NCBI RefSeq assembly: GCF_004208515.1
Contig: NZ_SGIM01000006.1
Coordinates: 1-64,000, forward strand
DNA from: Acinetobacter halotolerans
GTDB lineage: Bacteria; Pseudomonadota; Gammaproteobacteria; Pseudomonadales; Moraxellaceae
DNA length: 64,000 nt
Reading direction: 5' to 3'
Shown: piece by piece, positions 45,226-55,303 of the stretch
Position numbering within the stretch: the stretch's first letter is position 1
How the letters are laid out: each line of letters begins with the position of its first letter
The notes under the pieces: generated by a model
Database searches by the model: none
Told to the model about the DNA's origin: nothing
The model's input: the letters and a program-made list of their open reading frames with translations, nothing else
Position numbers and translations under genes: made by a program

Positions 45226-46956
45226 CTAGCGATTAGATATGATGCCTTGTGGAATTGCATTCAGCAGTTTTTGAGTGTATTCATGTTGAGGATGTAAATA
45301 CAGCTCATCTGAATCCGCAATTTCGACGATCTCTCCATGATTCATCACCATCACTTGATCCGAAATATATTTTACAACCGATAAATCGTGTGAAATAAAA
45401 ATATAGCTCAAACCAAACTCATCCTGTAAATCTTGCAATAAGTTCAACACCTGTGCCTGCACTGATACATCAAGCGCAGATACCGACTCATCACAGATCA
45501 AAATCTCAGGTTTTAATGTCAAACAACGGGCAATCGCAATGCGTTGACGCTGACCACCTGAGAACTCATGTGGATAACGGTCATAAGCTTGATCAGGCAA
45601 ACTGACCTTCTCTAAAAGCGCTAATGCGATTTTTTTACGTTCCGCATCATTTTCACCGATACCATGTATGCGCATTGGCTCAAGTAAAATCTGCCCAATG
45701 GTAAAGCGTGGATTGAGCGAAGCATATGGATTTTGAAAGATGATTTGTATCTTCCGCTGGTAGAGCGCAAATTCTTTCTCCGTCATGGAAAGAATATCTT
45801 TCCCATCAATCAATATTTGTCCACCCGTGGCTTCATGTAAACGCATCAGCAATAAGCCAATTGTGGTTTTTCCTGAGCCTGACTCTCCCACCAACCCCAA
45901 AGTTTTACCTTTTGCTAGTTGGAAAGAGACACCTTTTACCGCCTGAAACTCCTCATGTCCCCATAAACCTTTACGGCTATAAAAAGACTTTTTCAGATCT
46001 TTAACCTCCAGCACGATTTTCTCTAGACCTGTAAGCCCTCTTGTTCGTTCTTGAAGATGAAAGGTGGACAGATTAATCGCTTCAACCAGTTGTCCATTTT
46101 CCTGTTTCATAAAATCACTGGTGACAGGCAAGCGATATGGACGCGATGAAAGTTGAGGACGACAATGCAAAAGCGCACGTGTATAAACATCATTGGGTTG
46201 TTCAAGCACTTGTTTCACATCACCACTTTCACGAATTTCACCATGGCGCATCACAATCACTTCATCAGCAATTTCACCGACCAAAGCTAAGTCATGGGTG
46301 ATAAATAACATCGACATTTCATGACGCTGACGTAAAGATTCGAGCAAATCAATAATTTGCTTTTGAATCGTTACATCCAAAGCAGTTGTCGGTTCATCGG
46401 CAATCAAGAGCTTTGGTTCACAAGCGATCGCCATCGCGATCATAATACGTTGTTGCTGACCTCCCGAAAGCTGACTTGGATAGGCATCAATTTTGCTCTC
46501 AGGTGAAGGAATCCCAACTTCCTTTAGTAATTCCAAAACGCGTATTCGCGCCTGCTTTCTCCCCATGCCAAGGTGAATACGAAGAACTTCAGCAATTTGA
46601 TCGCCTACTGTAAACACAGGATTTAACGATGACATTGGCTCTTGGAAAATCATGGCAACGTCTTTGCCACAAATATTCCGAATCTCTTTCGCAGAGAGAT
46701 TAAGTAAATCTTTACCCTCAAAGATAATTTTGCTTTGCTCAGCGACTTGGCTTTGTCCTTTGGGTAGCAAACCCATGACCGCGAGTGAAGTGACCGACTT
46801 ACCACTTCCGGACTCCCCCACCAAGGCAACAGTCTTGTTTTTAGAAATCGAAAATGAAATCCCTTTGACTGTTTCAATCCACTGTTTATCCTCACCTTTA
46901 AAACTAACCCGAAGATTTTCTACATTTAATAGCAGTGTTTCATTATTACGTATCAT
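45226..46956 (-). CDS. yejF: Peptide ABC transporter, double ATPase subunit (YejF-like)
   Basis: A 576-residue fusion of two ABC ATPases, as in YejF. Both nucleotide sites are complete: Walker A GESGSGKSVTS and GESGSGKTTIG, signature motifs LSGGQQQR and FSGGQRQR, Walker B LLIADEPT and ILICDESV. It powers the importer formed with the permeases encoded upstream on the same strand. It is the last gene of the operon and ends 54 bases from the convergent rluB. The match to Yej rather than Opp/Dpp rests on the fused ATPases. Confidence 0.92.
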   Translation of the reverse strand: MIRNNETLLLNVENLRVSFKGEDKQWIETVKGISFSISKNKTVALVGESGSGKSVTSLAVMGLLPKGQSQVAEQSKIIFEGKDLLNLSAKEIRNICGKDVAMIFQEPMSSLNPVFTVGDQIAEVLRIHLGMGRKQARIRVLELLKEVGIPSPESKIDAYPSQLSGGQQQRIMIAMAIACEPKLLIADEPTTALDVTIQKQIIDLLESLRQRHEMSMLFITHDLALVGEIADEVIVMRHGEIRESGDVKQVLEQPNDVYTRALLHCRPQLSSRPYRLPVTSDFMKQENGQLVEAINLSTFHLQERTRGLTGLEKIVLEVKDLKKSFYSRKGLWGHEEFQAVKGVSFQLAKGKTLGLVGESGSGKTTIGLLLMRLHEATGGQILIDGKDILSMTEKEFALYQRKIQIIFQNPYASLNPRFTIGQILLEPMRIHGIGENDAERKKIALALLEKVSLPDQAYDRYPHEFSGGQRQRIAIARCLTLKPEILICDESVSALDVSVQAQVLNLLQDLQDEFGLSYIFISHDLSVVKYISDQVMVMNHGEIVEIADSDELYLHPQHEYTQKLLNAIPQGIISNR

Positions 46957-46970
46957 CTCATTCCACTCCG

Positions 46971-48113
46971 CTATTTCAGTTTAGGGTCTAATGCATCACG
47001 CAATGCATCGGTGAACATTGAAAATGCGGTGACTAACACTGCCATAGCGATCGATGCTGCAGCTAATTGCCACCATTTGCCTAGAATCAACTCAGTTTGT
47101 GCTTCATTCAACATACTTCCCCACGACACCACACCCACAGGAACGCCAAAACCAAGGAAGCTCAGAATCACTTCTGACTTGATAAATGCCACCACAAGAA
47201 TAGAAATTTGTACTAAAGCAATATGACTGACATTGGGAAAAATATGCACAAACATACGGCGCGAATGGCTGACACCAATGGCCTTAGCAGCCAGTACATA
47301 TTCGCGAGATTTGTGCTTCATATACTCCGCACGAATCAAGCGAAATACACCTGTCCAGCCCGTTAAACCTAAAATAAGTACAATCGAAAGTACCCCTTTT
47401 TGTTGCAGAACCGCCGCAACTGCTAACACCAATAACAGATAAGGAATTGAGGTAAAAATATTGTAGAACCAGTTCAGTACATCATCGACCCAACCACCAA
47501 AATAGCCTGCAATCGCCCCTAAACCCGTACCAATCACCACTGCCAATAAAGCAGATAGCAATCCAACGAGGATCGATGTTTCGGCACCTTTTATGGTTTT
47601 GAGTAAAATGTCTTGTCCCCACTTATCAGCACCAAAAGCGAGTGTGGTTTTTAATGCATGACTATGATCGAGTAAATGCTCACCCAATTGCTGATCAATG
47701 GCTTGCATATCTGCTGCTAAAGGATCTGTCACCCCATAGTAATCAATTGGAGTTTCGGTGATCTGCTCATTCGCAATTTGAATATTCAATTCACGAATAA
47801 TCTCTTTTAAAGGATCAACAGGGTTTTCAGGTAAAGCTTGCAATGGTTCTGATTTTTTCTCAGCAATCCGTTCCTCAATATCAGCACCGATAAAAGTAGG
47901 TGGTGCATAACTCACAGCAACCTCTTTATTCCAATTCGATGCAATCACACCCGTTACCGACAGAACCAATATGATGAAATAACTCAGCACGACGAGTAGC
48001 GAAACCATTGCGATACGATCCGCTTTTAAGCGCTGCACAGCCAACTGCCAGAGTCCAGACGAAGTTGCGCCAGACTGAGCAGATGCGTTTCTTTTGAATA
48101 ATATATTCAGCAT
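46971..48113 (-). CDS. yejE: Peptide ABC transporter permease (YejE-like)
   Basis: A 380-residue OppC/DppC-type permease, YejE-like. After the first membrane segment (residues 36-58) there is a periplasmic stretch of about 110 residues, then five helices with the EAA loop (EYVLAAKAIGVSHSRRMFVHI). Its N-terminal domain is longer than in OppC-like permeases, as in YejE. The start is 7 bases after yejB. It forms the pore together with YejB. Confidence 0.9.
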   Translation of the reverse strand: MLNILFKRNASAQSGATSSGLWQLAVQRLKADRIAMVSLLVVLSYFIILVLSVTGVIASNWNKEVAVSYAPPTFIGADIEERIAEKKSEPLQALPENPVDPLKEIIRELNIQIANEQITETPIDYYGVTDPLAADMQAIDQQLGEHLLDHSHALKTTLAFGADKWGQDILLKTIKGAETSILVGLLSALLAVVIGTGLGAIAGYFGGWVDDVLNWFYNIFTSIPYLLLVLAVAAVLQQKGVLSIVLILGLTGWTGVFRLIRAEYMKHKSREYVLAAKAIGVSHSRRMFVHIFPNVSHIALVQISILVVAFIKSEVILSFLGFGVPVGVVSWGSMLNEAQTELILGKWWQLAAASIAMAVLVTAFSMFTDALRDALDPKLK

Positions 48114-48120
48114 ATTGCAC

Positions 48121-49059
48121 CTACTTCAACTGTACGCGCGGATCGATTAATTTATAAATCAGATCAGCTATTAAGTTAAAACACATGGTCGCAGCAGCGA
48201 TGTACACGGTAATCGCTTTAATGACGGGAAAATCACTCCGCTCCACCGCAATAATGACTTCGCGACCAATGCCGGGAATACCAAAAAAGCGTTCAATTAA
48301 AAATGCACCGATCAGTAATGCAGGCAAAGTTGCCATGACATCGGTCACGATTGGGATAGATGCATTGCGTAATACATGCACACCAAAAATGCGATGTTCA
48401 CCCACGCCTTTGGCGCGTGCAGTACGGACATAATCCTGATTGACTTCATCTAAAATAAAGCTGCGATAAAGTCTGAGCGTTGGCGCAATACTCACCACTA
48501 GCATGATCAAAATCGGGAGTAAGGCATATTTAAATAAGTTTTCATTAAAACTATCGCTCCAGCCCTGCACTGGAAACCAACCCAATTGATAAGCAAAGAA
48601 ATATTGGAAAACAATGATATAAACCAAAATACTAATCGACATACCGATGGTGCATAACATCATCACCATCCGATCAGTCAAACTGCCTCGCACTGAGGCA
48701 ACTGCTAAAGCCAAAATGATCGAAATAATCGTTTGTAAAATCGTCAGTGGAATTAAGATGGTCAGTGATGGCCCTAAACGTGTCGTAATAATCTGGGAGA
48801 CTGATTCACCGGTACTCCAACTCACCCCATAATCAAATGTTAAAATTTGCTGGATAAAAATCCAGAGTTGTACATAGTAAGGCTGATCAACCCCAAGCTG
48901 CTGACGAATATTTTCAATTTGTTCTGGATTCGACATTTTCCCTGCCAAGATATAAGCAGGATCTCCTCCTACCCAATTGAACAAGAAAAAGATCAGCAGC
49001 ACGACACCCAGCATGGTTGGGATCATCTGCCATATGCGACGTACAATATATGCCAGCAT
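48121..49059 (-). CDS. yejB: Peptide ABC transporter permease (YejB-like)
   Basis: A 312-residue OppB/DppB-type permease with six membrane segments and the EAA loop (QDYVRTARAKGVGEHRIFGV). It is shorter than the E. coli YejB (about 364 residues), lacking part of the periplasmic region. It lies 11 bases after the M3 peptidase gene, clearly in one operon with yejE and yejF. Confidence 0.9.
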   Translation of the reverse strand: MLAYIVRRIWQMIPTMLGVVLLIFFLFNWVGGDPAYILAGKMSNPEQIENIRQQLGVDQPYYVQLWIFIQQILTFDYGVSWSTGESVSQIITTRLGPSLTILIPLTILQTIISIILALAVASVRGSLTDRMVMMLCTIGMSISILVYIIVFQYFFAYQLGWFPVQGWSDSFNENLFKYALLPILIMLVVSIAPTLRLYRSFILDEVNQDYVRTARAKGVGEHRIFGVHVLRNASIPIVTDVMATLPALLIGAFLIERFFGIPGIGREVIIAVERSDFPVIKAITVYIAAATMCFNLIADLIYKLIDPRVQLK

Positions 49060-49070
49060 AAAGATGCCCC

Positions 49071-51086
49071 TTATTTAATTCGTTGACCTGAGATTTCATG
49101 GAAAAATGCGGTGTTGTTGGGTTTACGCCCAAGAAACGCTTCAACCAATGTTTGTGCAGGCTTTTGGCTACCTTGAGATAAAATGGTTTCGCGATAACGC
49201 TGTCCAACCTCAGCATTGTTCAGGTTATTGCCAAAGGCTGACAACATATCTAAGGCCATGACCTCAGACCACATATAGCCATAATAGCTACTTTGATAAC
49301 CGCCCATAATGTGCCCAAACTGACCTGGAAATTGCGTCGTAGGCACATAACCCAATGCCGTTGCACTCTCCATTTTTCCCCATAGATCAAGAGGTTGTAC
49401 TTTCAAAGCATCAGCACCATGTAGTGCCATATCGTACTGGGCATATAATGTTTGACGCGCATAATGCAGACCACGCCCATAGCCATGTACTGCATTTAGT
49501 TTCTCGATCAAAACATCATCGACACGTGGACACGCAGGCCTACAATAATCAGCGACTTTGGACAGGGTTTCTTTACGTCTCGCCCACTCTTCATACATTT
49601 GTGACGGCGCTTCAACAAAGTCACGTTCTACACTGGTTCCTGCTTGTGATGCATAACGCGTATCTGACAAAATGCCATGCAAAGCATGTCCAAACTCATG
49701 TACGAAGGTTTCCAACTCATCACTATTCAGCCCCTTGCGATTAAAATTGGTGACCAATGCTGAGATTGGTTTACGCTCAGTTAAACGACTTCGTCCAAAA
49801 ACACTCCAAACCGCAGCATGGCCATACTTGCCTTCGCGTGGAAATTTATCCATGTATAAGCCGCCAATTAATTGCTTTGTTTTCGCGTCGACCACATCGT
49901 AATACTCGACTTCGTCTTGCCAAACTTCTACATTTACTGGCTTAAATTCAATCCCATATAAATCAGATGAAATAGCAAATAGCCAATCTTGCGTCGCTTG
50001 TGTAGGAAAAAATTCCCGCAACTTTTCCTGATCAATTTGATATTTGCCTTGACGGAGTTTTTCACTCCAATATTCCTCGCTCCAACGCTCGATCTTGGCT
50101 TGTTGTAAGGGTATATTTAAACTTTTTGCTTTGAACTCGCCTAAGTTCTGAACTTCTTTTTGTTCTAACGGCGCGACCGTTGCATGAACTTCTGCTAAAA
50201 ATGTATTGACTGCCTCTGGTGTTTTTGCCATTCGCTTTTGTAAAGCCCATTCAGCATAACTAGATTTGCCAAAAAGCTGCGCTAAGGCATAGCGTAAATC
50301 GATCGTTTGCTTCAGCAATGCTAAATTCTTTTCTCCACCACGACGACTAAAAGCAATTTGGTAGCGCTTACGTGCATCATCATTTTCCGCAAGCTGCATA
50401 AAAGGACGGTATTCAGGGTATTCAAAACCCAATAAATAATGACCTTTATCATTTTTGCTTAAAGCATCAATATAGCTTTGCGGTAAACCTTTTAACTCAG
50501 CGGCACTAAACTCTAATTTCTGTGGATTTTCACGTACATTTCTGGCATAGACCTGCTCAACCGTTGCGAGTTCGTCCAAAATCTCTTTCAGACGTTTTTG
50601 CTTGTTGGTGGTCAGCAGAATGCCTTTTTCTTCAAAATTATCCAAAATGTCTTGCTGAAATTTGCTGTCTATTGCATCAGATGGCTTTAGTTTTTTAAAC
50701 TGCTGATAGAGCTTGGGATTTTGGAAAATATCGGTTTGGAACTGAGTAATTTTAACTTCACAATCCTCAGCCGCGTTGCGTACAGCCTCATCGGGATAAA
50801 CGTTGCCATATAAACCAATCGGCCCATAAAAATCTTCAAATTCTGCAAAGATACGATCCCATTCTGCTAGAACAGGTGCTGCAGGTGCATCTTGTTTTAA
50901 CCGCAACATTTCTACCGACTTTAGCTTTTTTTTCACCTCATTCATTTTGGCATCGCACATTGCTGCAATGTCTTGGGCCTGAAATGTTGGTAATGTCTGA
51001 CGTTTTGTGGTTTCTGCGATTGCCATCTGGCTAACGCCCATCGTCAATAAACATAAGGTGGTTAATTTAAAAGTATTGAATTTCAT
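49071..51086 (-). CDS. Secreted M3-family oligopeptidase
   Basis: A 671-residue zinc oligopeptidase of family M3 (thimet oligopeptidase/OpdA-like). The catalytic motif FVHEFGHALHG near residue 465 contains HExxH; the downstream Glu of the gluzincin site is in DFVEAPSQMYEEW. Unlike cytoplasmic OpdA it has a signal peptide (MKFNTFKLTTLCLLTMGVSQ, with AIA before the mature start), so it should act in the periplasm and trim peptides before import. It lies in the operon between two binding-protein genes and the YejB-like permease, with a 21-base gap to the former and 11 to the latter. Confidence 0.92.
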   Translation of the reverse strand: MKFNTFKLTTLCLLTMGVSQMAIAETTKRQTLPTFQAQDIAAMCDAKMNEVKKKLKSVEMLRLKQDAPAAPVLAEWDRIFAEFEDFYGPIGLYGNVYPDEAVRNAAEDCEVKITQFQTDIFQNPKLYQQFKKLKPSDAIDSKFQQDILDNFEEKGILLTTNKQKRLKEILDELATVEQVYARNVRENPQKLEFSAAELKGLPQSYIDALSKNDKGHYLLGFEYPEYRPFMQLAENDDARKRYQIAFSRRGGEKNLALLKQTIDLRYALAQLFGKSSYAEWALQKRMAKTPEAVNTFLAEVHATVAPLEQKEVQNLGEFKAKSLNIPLQQAKIERWSEEYWSEKLRQGKYQIDQEKLREFFPTQATQDWLFAISSDLYGIEFKPVNVEVWQDEVEYYDVVDAKTKQLIGGLYMDKFPREGKYGHAAVWSVFGRSRLTERKPISALVTNFNRKGLNSDELETFVHEFGHALHGILSDTRYASQAGTSVERDFVEAPSQMYEEWARRKETLSKVADYCRPACPRVDDVLIEKLNAVHGYGRGLHYARQTLYAQYDMALHGADALKVQPLDLWGKMESATALGYVPTTQFPGQFGHIMGGYQSSYYGYMWSEVMALDMLSAFGNNLNNAEVGQRYRETILSQGSQKPAQTLVEAFLGRKPNNTAFFHEISGQRIK

Positions 51087-51107
51087 GATGACTCCAGTTC
51101 TTTATTT

Positions 51108-52919
51108 CTATTTCTTCATATCAATGTCGATGTACATCCATTCCGCAGGAAGAATCGGATGCTTTTTAAAACCAATCACACGAGGTTGAGCCAAGATGTT
51201 TCGGTAACGAGCACCGATCACTTGTACGGGCATATAGACTTCCAAGACACGTGACATTTTTCGGTATAAGGCATCACGTTCTGGACTAGGTGGCAGCTTC
51301 TGGGTTTGTTCGTATAGGCGGTCAAATTCAGGAATTTCGGCACAACTGTTGTTACTCACATGAACGTTCTTGCCATAAAAAAGCTGCATAAAGTTATCTG
51401 CATCAGGATAGTCCGCAATCCACGCAGATGTTTTGAACATGGTTTTGCATTGTTTTTCTAACTTCAGTGCCTCTGAAAATGGCAAAGATTTGGTGGTCAT
51501 TTGGATCTTGAGACTATCCAGAATTTTTTTCCAAAACTCCGCTTGTTGCTGACTTCTTAGACTATTTCCAGAGATCGTCATATCAATTACAAGCGGCTTT
51601 CCATTCGGCAGCGTTCGCCAACCATTTGCACTCACCTTGTAGTTATAACGATCAAGCAACAGATTGGCGGCTTTGACGGAATACGGAATACTGCTTCTAT
51701 AATCAGGGTCGTAGCCGACTACACCATCTGGGATCAGCGCTTGTAATTTTTGGGCATCCCCTTTTTGCAAAATATTGATATAACTGTCGGCAGAAAAAGC
51801 CATCGCCATGGCACGACGGAGTGCAATTTTTTCTTTACTCAACCCACCCACAATTGGGTTTTTCATATTCCAATAGTGATAGTCAATGGATGGATCAACG
51901 ATACGAGATAGTTGCACACCTTTTTTCACCAATTCAGGTTTCAACTCACCATTCTGCAAAGCTTGAACGGTCAACTCACCATCGAGCTGAAATAAATCCA
52001 CCTCATCTTTACTAAAGGACAGCCAACGTGATTGACCCTCTTCCATCACTTGTATATCGATGACACCAATTTGCGGCATCTGTTTGCCTTGCATGGCTTG
52101 AACAATTTTCTGGTCTTCAGCAGAACTCGCTTTAAAGTTCCAAACAAAACCTCGGAAGTTCGGATTGGCTTTTAAAATAATGCGTGACCCCGGTGTCCAA
52201 CGAGCCAACATATAAGGACCTGTGCCCACAGGATGTCCCATAGCAAAACCAGCTTTGTTCCGATACTTTTCGATCACCTCTCTGGCAACTGCACCAGCAG
52301 GTTGATGTGCCAAGATCATCGGGAAGTTTTGATCAGGACTGGTCAGTTGAATCACCAAGGTATAGCGATCTGGTGTCTGTAAGCCGACAACAGGTAGATC
52401 GTAATTAAATTTTCCTGTTTTTTGTGCTTGCTTCAGCACTGCATCCATTCCCGCAATACGCCCATCCAGCAACCAACTGTTAGGTGAACGCAAGTTTGGA
52501 TCGAGCAAGCGCTTAAAGGTATAAGCATAATCAGCCGAGGTTAGTTCCCGCTTTTTCCCTTTAAATACAGGATCATCAACAAAATAAATGCCTTTCTGGA
52601 TTCGAATGGTATAAGTCAAACCATCTGCACTGACTTCTGGCAATGACAGCGCTGTTCGAGGTGTTAATTTTGCAGGTGAAGCCAAATAATCATAGGTAAA
52701 TAAGGTCTCAAAAATAGAACCATTCACATGCGCAGAATATAAGTCGTGTACACCCGCAGGATCAAAACCTGTTTCTGCGACAGGAAAGACATAACGCAAT
52801 ACTTTATTGGGATCGGCTGGGCTTTTGGCAGCAAGCAGTGAAGTTGAAAGCGTTGCCGTGAATCCAACACAAATTGCCAAACCATAGCCTGTTAACGAAA
52901 GTTTAAAATTTTGCTTCAT
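51108..52919 (-). CDS. Oligopeptide ABC transporter solute-binding protein 2
   Basis: A 603-residue SBP_bac_5-type periplasmic binding protein with signal peptide (about 30 residues ending SLLAA). Family hallmarks are VGTGPYMLARWTPGSRIILK and ADYAYTFKRLLDPNLRSPNS. It is a paralogue of the upstream gene (52934-54730), sharing layout throughout, but the ligand pockets differ, so the two may bind peptides of different size or charge. It is the second gene of the operon. Confidence 0.92.
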   Translation of the reverse strand: MKQNFKLSLTGYGLAICVGFTATLSTSLLAAKSPADPNKVLRYVFPVAETGFDPAGVHDLYSAHVNGSIFETLFTYDYLASPAKLTPRTALSLPEVSADGLTYTIRIQKGIYFVDDPVFKGKKRELTSADYAYTFKRLLDPNLRSPNSWLLDGRIAGMDAVLKQAQKTGKFNYDLPVVGLQTPDRYTLVIQLTSPDQNFPMILAHQPAGAVAREVIEKYRNKAGFAMGHPVGTGPYMLARWTPGSRIILKANPNFRGFVWNFKASSAEDQKIVQAMQGKQMPQIGVIDIQVMEEGQSRWLSFSKDEVDLFQLDGELTVQALQNGELKPELVKKGVQLSRIVDPSIDYHYWNMKNPIVGGLSKEKIALRRAMAMAFSADSYINILQKGDAQKLQALIPDGVVGYDPDYRSSIPYSVKAANLLLDRYNYKVSANGWRTLPNGKPLVIDMTISGNSLRSQQQAEFWKKILDSLKIQMTTKSLPFSEALKLEKQCKTMFKTSAWIADYPDADNFMQLFYGKNVHVSNNSCAEIPEFDRLYEQTQKLPPSPERDALYRKMSRVLEVYMPVQVIGARYRNILAQPRVIGFKKHPILPAEWMYIDIDMKK

Positions 52920-52933
52920 CTTGAACTCATCAC

Positions 52934-54730
52934 TTATTTTTGACGCGGTGAAGCAATATCTAGATATTGCCAGTTGGTATTCATGATTGGATGGGCTTTG
53001 AAGCCTTGCACATGGGGCTGAATGACCCAGTTTCTTATGCGGGTGTCTTGAAGAATAAAAGGATGATCTGCTTCGATTTGTCGGCTCATTTTTTCATAAA
53101 AAGGCATACGCTGTTCTGGTGCATGCTGCATCGCTTGTTTATATAAACGATCATAAGCTGCTGACTGATAACAAGATTGATTCGCGCGTCCAACGTTAGG
53201 ACCATAAAGCAATTGGGTGAAATTCTCTCCTTCTGGATAATCTGCATGCCATGCACCACCCCAGATCATGTATTGACATTGAGTTGCCGCTTTTAAGTTA
53301 TCGGCAAAATTACTGACTTTAAATTCTGCTCTGATGCCAATTGCATCTAAATTTTTCTTCCACAACTCAGAGTACATAACTGAAGCTGAGCCACTTTCTG
53401 TATTAATTTTTAAAGTTAAAGCATTGCCATTAGGTAAAGTACGATAACCATCCGCAGCTTTTTTATATCCAAAATGATCCAGCAGTTTATTAGCGAGAAC
53501 AGGGTTGTAACCAATGCTGCTACGATAATTCGGGTTATGACCATTTACACCGGCGGGAACCAACATTTCGGCTTTGACTGCCTGCCCCTTTCGTAAAATG
53601 CGGATGTATTCATCCAAATTGAAAGACATCGCTATGGCACGTCTTAATGCGACTTTATCTAAGCTCTTCCCACCTATAATCGGGTCACGCATATTCAGCA
53701 TGGTATAAGTGATTTCAGCTTCTTTATTCGGATAAAGGAGAATACCTTGCTGTTTCATCTCAGCTTTTAATTGATTATTTTGATCCAATACTTTGGGAAC
53801 TGAACTTGAAGTTAACTTATCAAAATCAAGTTGCTTGGATTTAAAGGCTAACCAACGTGACTGCTCTTCTTCGATAATACTGATGTTCACCTTGCCAATT
53901 TGCGGCATCTTTTTGCCAGTCATTTCTTTGACAAGCTGATTATCCCAAGCCGTTCCCGTTGACTTATAATTCCAGACAAAACCACGATAATCAGGATTTG
54001 CGACCAACTCTATTTTGCTACGAGGAACATACTTGCTGAGCATATATGGACCTGTACCAACAGGATGCATACCTAGACGATCTTTATAATATTCAACCAC
54101 TTCACGAGCAACTGCACCAAAAGTGCTATATGCCAAAATATAAGGAAAGTTATAATCAGGTTGTGTCAGTGTGAATTGAATCGTATAACGGTCTAATGCC
54201 TTGATTCCCTCCATCGGCGCATCATAATCAAATCGACCAGACTTCTTCGCTTGATCAACCAATACATTTGCACCCACAATTTTATGATCAATAAAAGCAA
54301 ATGATGAGGAGTGATTTTTAGGATCTAAAATACGTTTAATCGAATAAACATAATCCTCTGCAACCAACTCTCTGCGCTTGCCTTTGAATGCAGGGTCATT
54401 GGTAAAATAAATTCCTGGTTTTATTTTAAAAATATAAACTTTGCCATGTTCTTGAATGATTGGCATGCTCTCTGCCGTCGATGGCACAAGCTTTACTGGA
54501 CTAGCTAAATAATCATATTGAAGTAACCTTTCAAAAATAACATCAGCAACATTCCCACTATAGAAATTGAAAGTTTTAACCATATCAAAACCATCATCGG
54601 GGGCTTCAAAAGCAATTCGAAGCACTTTGTCGGCTTGTGCTGGTGTTTTGGCATATCCAATTGAGGCAAATGCAATAATGGTTGAAAACAAAGCAACGCT
54701 AGAAAATTTAGACTTCAACTCAGTGCTCAC
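52934..54730 (-). CDS. Oligopeptide ABC transporter solute-binding protein 1
   Basis: A 598-residue SBP_bac_5 protein with signal peptide (FASIGYA before KTPAQADKV). Conserved blocks include HPVGTGPYMLSKYVPRSKIE and AEDYVYSIKRILDPKNHSSS. The start is GTG, with only a modest ribosome site, so the exact N-terminus is less certain. First gene of the leftward operon, 15 bases before the paralogous binding-protein gene. The upstream sequence carries the sigma-54-like element at 54903-54918. Confidence 0.92.
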   Translation of the reverse strand: MSTELKSKFSSVALFSTIIAFASIGYAKTPAQADKVLRIAFEAPDDGFDMVKTFNFYSGNVADVIFERLLQYDYLASPVKLVPSTAESMPIIQEHGKVYIFKIKPGIYFTNDPAFKGKRRELVAEDYVYSIKRILDPKNHSSSFAFIDHKIVGANVLVDQAKKSGRFDYDAPMEGIKALDRYTIQFTLTQPDYNFPYILAYSTFGAVAREVVEYYKDRLGMHPVGTGPYMLSKYVPRSKIELVANPDYRGFVWNYKSTGTAWDNQLVKEMTGKKMPQIGKVNISIIEEEQSRWLAFKSKQLDFDKLTSSSVPKVLDQNNQLKAEMKQQGILLYPNKEAEITYTMLNMRDPIIGGKSLDKVALRRAIAMSFNLDEYIRILRKGQAVKAEMLVPAGVNGHNPNYRSSIGYNPVLANKLLDHFGYKKAADGYRTLPNGNALTLKINTESGSASVMYSELWKKNLDAIGIRAEFKVSNFADNLKAATQCQYMIWGGAWHADYPEGENFTQLLYGPNVGRANQSCYQSAAYDRLYKQAMQHAPEQRMPFYEKMSRQIEADHPFILQDTRIRNWVIQPHVQGFKAHPIMNTNWQYLDIASPRQK

Positions 54731-54902
54731 ATCATCGTTTTTCAGTAAACGCTAGTCTTTCGAATAGCACCCAATCACTCAACGATTCGAGCATCTTTGT
54801 TTAATCAAATGATATTTCTAATGAAATTTAAAAATTGATTATTTTTTACCATTCATAAAAATAACAAAGATGGAAGAATCATTTCCATGACGGAAAAACC
54901 AC

Positions 54903-54918
54903 TGCCAAATTCATGCCA
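54903..54918 (-). promoter_or_regulatory. Sigma-54-like promoter of the binding-protein/ABC operon
   Basis: On the minus strand TGGCAT-GAATT-TGGCA. GG and GC, the invariant -24/-12 dinucleotides, are exactly ten bases apart. Two positions differ from the TGGCAC-N5-TTGCW consensus, so it is weaker than the facing element. The start would be about 54892, 160 bases before the first gene. Confidence 0.4.
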
Positions 54919-55229
54919 CTTTTCAAATAAAATATTTAACAACAATCAAAAAATTTTAATAAGTAGTCTAAAGATATGGATTTATCGAAGTTAATTAAAA
55001 GTAATATTATGCAAAGATTATTTTTTGATATTAATTTTCACCTCAGACAGTATAAAAATACAAATGCATAATTTTAAATAAATAAATAAAAATTCGCACC
55101 AAATAAAAGCAACACATAAACATCCTGTTTCATTTTAATGCGATATAAAAAATCATGTTTGTTGTAGAAAAATGACAATAAAAATATTTTTTGTATATTG
55201 GTTGTTTTTTAATAATTAGTAAAAATATG

Positions 55230-55260
55230 AAACGCTTATTAGATAAAACTAGAACGCTTT
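55230..55260. repeat. Direct repeats AACGCTT upstream of the receptor promoter
   Basis: AACGCTT occurs at 55231-55237 and again at 55253-55259, 22 bases apart, about two helical turns on the same face of the DNA. Both are within 75 bases upstream of the -24 box. A candidate activator site; the regulator is unknown. Confidence 0.35.
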
Positions 55261-55303
55261 TACACAATTTAATCTAGACCAATTGAGACTTAAAAACAGT
55301 ATT

